Positions 59,390 to 64,000 of a stretch of DNA of 64,000 nucleotides are shown here, in pieces. The position numbers and the translations under genes were made by a program. The notes beneath the pieces are model-generated. The model was not told where the DNA came from. It ran no database searches and saw only the letters and a program-made list of their open reading frames with translations. Within the stretch, counting starts at the first letter, position 1. Every line of letters begins with the position of its first letter. Origin of the DNA: an uncultured Bacteroidales bacterium (GTDB lineage Bacteria > Bacteroidota > Bacteroidia > Bacteroidales > UBA932); NCBI GenBank assembly GCA_900317845.1, contig ONII01000001.1, forward strand, positions 104,802 to 168,801, written 5' to 3'.

Positions 59390-59871
59390 GCGATCATTTT
59401 CTGATAGGCCAGGCGTGGGTCCCCGGAGGAGAGATAGATGATGCCGCAGTACGAGAATCCGTGTTTGAGGAGGTTGTGCTGCATAATATGGTTGTCCTTG
59501 TGGGTGTCCACCCGGATGTTGCCGTCATGGGCGAAGGCAAAGTCCATAATGGTAGTGAAGACCCCATGCACGTCCGGGAGGCTGGCAATCCGGTGAATGA
59601 CGTGATACGGCCGCTCATCGTCCAGCCATGCGCCCCCGTAAATGGCGCCGTAGGTGGGTTCCGGCGAGGGCATGAAGGTGAAGTAGCCCACCAGCCGGTG
59701 GCCCTCCTCCAACACATAGCCTTGCTGCAGGTGAATATCGTCCCGAATGACCTCCGCCGACGGATAGCCGTTCACCCACTGGTGCAGGTTGCCGGAAGCG
59801 CGCATAATGCCCTTGGCCGCCTCCAGAACGGTCATAATGGCCGAGAGATCGGCCGATATGGCAGCGCGCAC
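59386..59871 (-). CDS. GNAT-family N-acetyltransferase
   Basis: 161 residues with the GNAT fold: an N-terminal segment VRAAISADLSAIMTVLEAAK, a central strand RLVGYFTFMPSPEPTY, and the C-terminal part IRVDTHKDNHIMQHNLLKHGFSYCGIIYL, where the last strands are typical. There is no ATG; the only reasonable start is GTG at 59871, 23 bases after the phosphorylase gene stop. A stop codon limits any extension to nine further residues. It is probably the last gene of the GH5-GH94 operon. The substrate is unknown. Confidence 0.8.
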   Translation of the reverse strand: MRAAISADLSAIMTVLEAAKGIMRASGNLHQWVNGYPSAEVIRDDIHLQQGYVLEEGHRLVGYFTFMPSPEPTYGAIYGGAWLDDERPYHVIHRIASLPDVHGVFTTIMDFAFAHDGNIRVDTHKDNHIMQHNLLKHGFSYCGIIYLSSGDPRLAYQKMIA

Positions 59872-59894
59872 AGTTATAGTCGGGAGTGTTTAAC

Positions 59895-62273
59895 TTACAG
59901 ATTGATTTCCAGCTCCTGTTTTCCGGGTTTGTACGGGATGAAGACCTTGCCGCCTTTCCCTGTCTGGTGGATGACAAGATGGTAGTCGGCGTCGCGGAAG
60001 CGGCGATGGATCCGGTAGGTACCCATGGGGATGCACGGCTCCACAAGCAAACCGTCGAACTGCGGCTTAATACCCAGCAGGGCCTCGCTTACGGCCTTCC
60101 AGGTCCAGGCGGCCGTACCGGTGAGCCAGCTGTTCTTTCCCTCGCCGGGCTTAAAGGCATCTTTTCCGGCCACCATCTGGCAGAACACATACGGTTCCAC
60201 TTTCCGGAGGGCCTGATCCTTTGTAAAAGCGGGCGTAATCTTCTGATAATGCCGCCAGGCATCCTCGGCCCGGCCGGCCATGGCCTCGCCGATAATCACC
60301 CAGGGATTGTTGTGGCAGAAGATACCGGCATTCTCTTTATAACCTTCCGGATAGGAACTGATTTCGCCGTAGTCAATATAGTACTTGGTGTAGGCCGGGT
60401 TGTTCAGGACCAGGCCGTACTCGCATTCCAGATACTTCTTTGCGGAGTCCAGCGCCTTGTCGCAGAGGCCTTCCTCCGCGCCGATGCGGGCCATGGTGCA
60501 CCAGCCCTGGCTCTCGATAAAAATCTTTCCCTCTTCGCATTCGCGGGAGCCAATCTTGTTGCCGAAATAATCGTAGGCACGCAGGAACCATTCTCCGTCC
60601 CAGCCGTCCTTTTTCACGGCCGCTTCCATATCGGCCACAGCCGCCTTTACGGGGGCGGCGTCGCTATCCCCTATCCGCTCCAGGAGCTGGGCAAAATCCC
60701 GGCCCTCGGCCACAAACAGGCCGGCGATCATCAGGGATTCGGCCTTGGAGCCTTCCGACTTGTTCTCGGTGGTCTGGAAGGAGTCGTCGGGGTTGTCTGA
60801 GAAACAGTTGAGATTTAGGCAGTCGTTCCAGTCGGCCCGGCCAATGAGCGGCAGTCCGTGCGGTCCCAGGTTGTCCGTCACATGCTTGAAGCTGATTTTC
60901 AGGTGCTCCAGCAGCGAAACCTCCGAACCGGGCTGGTTGTCAAAGGGGACGGGCTCCTTCAGGATGCCGAAATCGCCGGTTTCCCGGATATAGGCCACGG
61001 TGCCGAAGATGAGCCACAGCGGGTCGTCGTTGAAACCGCCGCCGATGTCGTTGTTGCCGCGCTTGGTAAGGGGCTGGTACTGATGGTAACAACCGCCGTC
61101 CGGGAACTGGGTAGAAGCAATGTCGATGATACGCTGGCGCGCCCGTTCCGGAATCATATGCACGATACCGGTAAGGTCCTGGTTGGAATCCCGGAAGCCC
61201 ATACCCCGGCCGATGCCGCTCTCGAAGTAGCTGGCGCTCCGGCTGAAGAAGAAGGTAATCATGCACTGATACTGGTTCCAGATATTCACCGTTCGGTCCA
61301 GTTCCGGCACCTCGGATTCTACGCCGAAGCGGTCCAGAAGGTCGTCCCAGAAGGCCCGAAGCTGCGCGAAGGCCGCATCCACCTGCGCCCCGGTCGCGAA
61401 TGCGTCCATCATTTCCAGCGCCTTTGCTTTGTTGATGACAGCGGGGGCGACGAACTTCTGGTCTGAGGGATTCTCCACATAGCCCAGCACAAAAATGAGC
61501 TCTTCTTCCTGCCCCGGCTCCAGGACCAGGTCCAGGCGGTGCGAGGCAATGGGACTCCAGCCGTGGGCCACGGAATTGCCCGAGGTTCCGGCAAGGACCT
61601 GCTGCGGCGCCTCAAAGCCATTGTACATGCCGATGAATGTCTCCCGGTCTGTGTCGAAGCCGTCGAAGGGACGGTTTACGCCAAAGAAGGCATAATGGTT
61701 CCGGCGTTCCCGGTATTCGGTCTTGTGATACAGCACGTTCCCTTCCACCTCTACCTCTCCGGTAGAAAGGTTGCGCTGGAAGTTTTCCATATCGGTAGAG
61801 GCGTTCCAAAGGCACCACTCGGCAAAAGAGTATAATTGGATACGCTTGGGGGCGGTGCCCGTGTTAGAGAGCCGCACCCGGTGCACCTCGCAGGGGTGGC
61901 CAAGGGGCACGAAGAAAAGGACATCGGCCTTCAGGCCATCCTTTACGCCCGTAATCCGGGTATATCCCATGCCGTGACGACACTCGTAGCTGTCCAGCGG
62001 TGTTTTACAGGGCTTCCAGCCGGGATTCCACACCGTATTACCGTCCTTGATATAATAGTAGCGGCCGCCATCGTCCATGGGGACGCCGTTGTAGCGGTAA
62101 CGCAGGATGCGGCGGAACTTGGCATCCTTGTAGAAACAATAGCCGCCCGCCGTATTGGAAATGAGGGAGAAGAAATCTTCCGTCCCCATATAGTTGATCC
62201 AGGGCCAGGGGGTATCCGGCCGGGTAATCACGTATTCACGCGATGCGTCGTCAAAATGACCAAAGGTATCCAT
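59895..62273 (-). CDS. GH94-family phosphorylase (cellobiose/cellodextrin phosphorylase-like)
   Basis: 792 residues, no signal peptide, so cytoplasmic. An N-terminal beta-sandwich with [18 protein letters not shown] and an (alpha/alpha)6 barrel with [24 protein letters not shown]-type RADWNDCLN (general acid D484) and [20 protein letters not shown] are typical of GH94 cellobiose phosphorylases. It cleaves cellobiose or similar beta-glucosides with phosphate to glucose 1-phosphate and a sugar. It follows the GH5 gene, whose product would generate its substrate outside the cell. The ATG at 62273 is chosen over TTG at 62279. Confidence 0.9.
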   Translation of the reverse strand: MDTFGHFDDASREYVITRPDTPWPWINYMGTEDFFSLISNTAGGYCFYKDAKFRRILRYRYNGVPMDDGGRYYYIKDGNTVWNPGWKPCKTPLDSYECRHGMGYTRITGVKDGLKADVLFFVPLGHPCEVHRVRLSNTGTAPKRIQLYSFAEWCLWNASTDMENFQRNLSTGEVEVEGNVLYHKTEYRERRNHYAFFGVNRPFDGFDTDRETFIGMYNGFEAPQQVLAGTSGNSVAHGWSPIASHRLDLVLEPGQEEELIFVLGYVENPSDQKFVAPAVINKAKALEMMDAFATGAQVDAAFAQLRAFWDDLLDRFGVESEVPELDRTVNIWNQYQCMITFFFSRSASYFESGIGRGMGFRDSNQDLTGIVHMIPERARQRIIDIASTQFPDGGCYHQYQPLTKRGNNDIGGGFNDDPLWLIFGTVAYIRETGDFGILKEPVPFDNQPGSEVSLLEHLKISFKHVTDNLGPHGLPLIGRADWNDCLNLNCFSDNPDDSFQTTENKSEGSKAESLMIAGLFVAEGRDFAQLLERIGDSDAAPVKAAVADMEAAVKKDGWDGEWFLRAYDYFGNKIGSRECEEGKIFIESQGWCTMARIGAEEGLCDKALDSAKKYLECEYGLVLNNPAYTKYYIDYGEISSYPEGYKENAGIFCHNNPWVIIGEAMAGRAEDAWRHYQKITPAFTKDQALRKVEPYVFCQMVAGKDAFKPGEGKNSWLTGTAAWTWKAVSEALLGIKPQFDGLLVEPCIPMGTYRIHRRFRDADYHLVIHQTGKGGKVFIPYKPGKQELEINL

Positions 62274-62282
62274 AATCAAGCG

Positions 62283-63305
62283 TTATTTTTCAGTTTGGGA
62301 GGCCTTCTGCTGCAAGTAGGCCTTGAAGAAGCGGCCCTGGGTGCTCAGGGTAAAATTCCAGTCCGTGATGAGCGTGGGAGCCCAGTGGGGGTCGAAGCAC
62401 CATACCGTAAAGGAAATACCCTTCTGTTCCAGATACCGGGTGATGTGCTCCCCATAGACATCCGTCGATATCACGGGAATGTGCGCACCGGGCTCGTCTT
62501 CCAGGCAGAATCCGATTTCCGTGCAAATCACCGGGTACGTATCAGCCACATAGCCAAAATCCGCTTCCCATTGCTCTTCCCAGGGCTCCGGGCGTTTCAT
62601 CGGATAGGGATGGCACACGTAGCCGATATTCTCGCGCCGCACCGGCTCAGCCGCTACCGGAGTCAGGTCATAGGCCCAGTTGAATCCGGCGCACAGGCAA
62701 ACCGCACGGGGGTTATAGGTGCGCACGGTATCGATGATTTGCTCCTGCAGTTCCCGCCATTCGGTCCAGGTGCAATCTCCTACTTCGGGGGCCGTTACCG
62801 TGGGCTCGTTGAAAAGTTCGTACAGGGCCACGGCAGGCTCGTCTTTATAGCGACGGGCCACCGTACGCCAGAACTTGAAAGTCTCCGCCTTGGTGGTATT
62901 GTACATGGGCGAGGTATAGAGTTCGTCCTTCAGGTTGCCAATAGAATGCCAGTCCATGATAACGTACATGCCATGCTGTTTGGCCCAGGCGATGCCCTGG
63001 TCCATGGCGGCAAAGGTTTCCTCCCAGCCCATGGCGTTCAGGTTGGCCGGATGAACGGCGAAACGCACCACGTTGGCGCCCCAGGCGGCGGCTTCTGCAA
63101 AGTAGCGTTCGTTCCACTGGCCGTCACGGACCAGCTTTACCGGGTCCGAGAAACAAAGCCCGCGGAAAACCAGTTCGTTCCCGTCCGGGCCAATGAACTT
63201 GTTCCCCTTCACGGTAACCCAGCCGCTGCCGGAAGAAGAACAGGAGGCCACAAGCAGGAGGGCGAGCACAGCCGCTGCAAAAGTGGAAAGGGCATTCTTA
63301 AGCAT
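62283..63305 (-). CDS. GH5-family endo-glucanase-like lipoprotein
   Basis: 340 residues with lipoprotein signal (LALLLVASC, Cys22). The GH5 barrel has FRGLCFSDPVKLVRDGQW, ANVVRFAVHPANLN, VIMDWHSIGN, acid/base E167 in ELFNEP and nucleophile E263 in ICTEIGF, and a final WCFDPHW. It probably hydrolyses beta-1,4-glucan at the surface. It is the first gene of an operon with the GH94 phosphorylase and a GNAT. It differs clearly from the other GH5 protein at 2491. Confidence 0.88.
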   Translation of the reverse strand: MLKNALSTFAAAVLALLLVASCSSSGSGWVTVKGNKFIGPDGNELVFRGLCFSDPVKLVRDGQWNERYFAEAAAWGANVVRFAVHPANLNAMGWEETFAAMDQGIAWAKQHGMYVIMDWHSIGNLKDELYTSPMYNTTKAETFKFWRTVARRYKDEPAVALYELFNEPTVTAPEVGDCTWTEWRELQEQIIDTVRTYNPRAVCLCAGFNWAYDLTPVAAEPVRRENIGYVCHPYPMKRPEPWEEQWEADFGYVADTYPVICTEIGFCLEDEPGAHIPVISTDVYGEHITRYLEQKGISFTVWCFDPHWAPTLITDWNFTLSTQGRFFKAYLQQKASQTEK

Positions 63306-63333
63306 AGTGATTAACCAGGGTTAAATGTTTTTA

Positions 63334-63341
63334 CAAATATA
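63334..63341 (-). promoter_or_regulatory. -7 box of the GH5-GH94 operon
   Basis: TATATTTG on the minus strand, 28 bases upstream of the ATG at 63305. Confidence 0.6.
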
Positions 63342-63415
63342 CAACATTTCTTTGAATGCACCGCCAGGGGATTGGGCCAATCACTAACAAGTTATGTATC
63401 AGCCACTTCCTAATA

Positions 63416-63442
63416 CAAAAAAAGGTGCGGGATTACCGCACC
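63416..63442 (-). terminator. Terminator at the end of the TA fragment
   Basis: On the minus strand GGTGCGG and CCGCACC pair around the vapC stop, followed by TTTTTTT. Confidence 0.75.
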
Positions 63443-63717
63443 ACCCAATTCTCAAGTTGAATGCCTTCAATGTTTTGGAAATGACGGGTGTTTTCCGTAA
63501 CCATCGTAAATCCGCCTTGAACGGCCGTCGATCCTATTAAAAGGTCAAAATCCTCAACCATAGTACCGGCTTTTCTCAAGCGGGCTTTCTCTTTGGCGAA
63601 AAGAGGGATGGCATCCTTGATGGGTACAACCCTTATTCGGGACAGAAAACGGTCTACGAGTGCCTTATTATTCTCTGGATGGTCACTGAACTCGGCGCCA
63701 TAAAGAAGTTCCGCATA
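63433..63717 (-). pseudogene. VapC-type PIN-domain toxin, N-terminally truncated
   Basis: Directly after the antitoxin stop the minus strand encodes YAELLYGAEFSD, FLSRIRVVPIKDA, EDFDLLIGSTAV, MVTENTRHFQNI and GIQLENWVVR. These are the central and C-terminal blocks of VapC-type PIN ribonucleases. The first about 45-50 residues, with the catalytic LLDTN aspartate, are missing, and no start codon is in place. I judge it a remnant after a deletion at the antitoxin-toxin junction. Confidence 0.75.
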
Positions 63718-63987
63718 CTATTCCGAGAAAGCGCTCACAAGTTCTGCATCCTCCCTTTCCGTACGGCTGGCATAGATATCCTTTACCATTTCATCGGCTG
63801 AACGGCTGTCTTCCCACTTGCCACTGACGGAAGCGAGGAAAAGGGCATCACGTTCTTTCTCGGACACCTCATCGTCGGTGCTGCTGTTGAGCAGCATCTT
63901 GATGTACCTGGACAGTGATTCCAGCATCGGTACCGGCATGGTACTGATGTCTTTGGAAATCACATTTCTTAACTCTAATGCACTCAT
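63718..63987 (-). CDS. Putative antitoxin of a VapBC-like pair
   Basis: 89 residues: MSALELRNVISKDISTM, then a helical part with a TDDEVSEKERDALF segment, and a C-terminal DEMVKDIYASRTERED with trailing AELVSAFSE. The last part resembles the toxin-wrapping tail of Bacteroidota antitoxins paired with PIN toxins. Its stop codon adjoins the truncated vapC. The end after SRTERED may be altered by the deletion that removed the toxin's N-terminus. The gene starts 13 bases before the window edge. Confidence 0.65.
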   Translation of the reverse strand: MSALELRNVISKDISTMPVPMLESLSRYIKMLLNSSTDDEVSEKERDALFLASVSGKWEDSRSADEMVKDIYASRTEREDAELVSAFSE

Positions 63988-64000
63988 ACTTCTTCGTTTT

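Noticed and set aside
1-64000. CRISPR array, insertion sequence, prophage or rRNA
   Set aside because: No regularly spaced repeats, transposase, integrase or phage structural genes and no rRNA sequence were seen.

Overview
The window looks like chromosomal DNA of a GC-rich member of the Bacteroidales (phylum Bacteroidota), probably a gut or rumen organism. The reasons are a SusC/SusD pair, many lipoprotein signal peptides, a Porin_10-type porin, an ExbB/ExbD/ExbD operon, class I fumarase and repeated promoters of the Bacteroidota type (-33 TTTG, about 19-20 bp, -7 TAnnTTTG). No insertion sequence, phage gene, CRISPR array or rRNA was seen. No stretch longer than about 300 bases lacks a gene or gene remnant.

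Layout. 1-5150 is an accessory segment: the end of an unknown gene, tRNA-Leu(UAG), an AbiEii-type toxin with a small partner, a truncated Fic gene, a GH5 lipoprotein and a complete Fic gene. Three copies of one dispersed repeat punctuate it. 5174-10297 (minus) is a four-gene operon for a beta-barrel protein, a lipoprotein hydrolase, a lipoprotein and a GH2 enzyme. 10373-37397 is mostly housekeeping: a MATE transporter with a kinase-like tail, aspartase, two PspC proteins with PadR, rubredoxin plus fumarase, a porin with a lytic transglycosylase, transporters, PepO, an FtsX-like permease, Nudix, RsmF, QueA, DprA, TatD, asparaginase and the ExbB/ExbD operon. Aspartase, asparaginase and fumarase together would take asparagine to malate.

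38032-52971 is the most striking locus. A LacI-family regulator is divergent from a nine-gene operon: ribokinase, GRP-type sugar permease, SusC, SusD, three different lipoprotein ADP-ribosylglycohydrolases in tandem, an esterase lipoprotein and an acidic lipoprotein. A near-perfect LacI-type palindrome sits just downstream of the operon's -7 box. The gene content resembles the ribose-utilisation (rus) loci described in Bacteroides thetaiotaomicron, but with a LacI regulator, tripled glycohydrolases and no nucleoside hydrolase inside the operon. I infer scavenging of ribose from ADP-ribose-like or ribosylated compounds.

53088-59389 carries asnS, udk, a TonB-like protein, a bifunctional acyltransferase of the OlsF/GlsF type (ornithine or glycine lipids), cysK and a serine acetyltransferase. 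59386-63305 (minus) is a GH5 - GH94 - GNAT operon for beta-glucan or cellodextrin use. The right end carries an antitoxin and a truncated VapC toxin.

Two small-repeat phenomena run across the window. GC-rich palindromes (core ATGCCCG/CGGGCAT) sit in frame inside three protein genes. A second repeat occupies the gap directly before two start codons.
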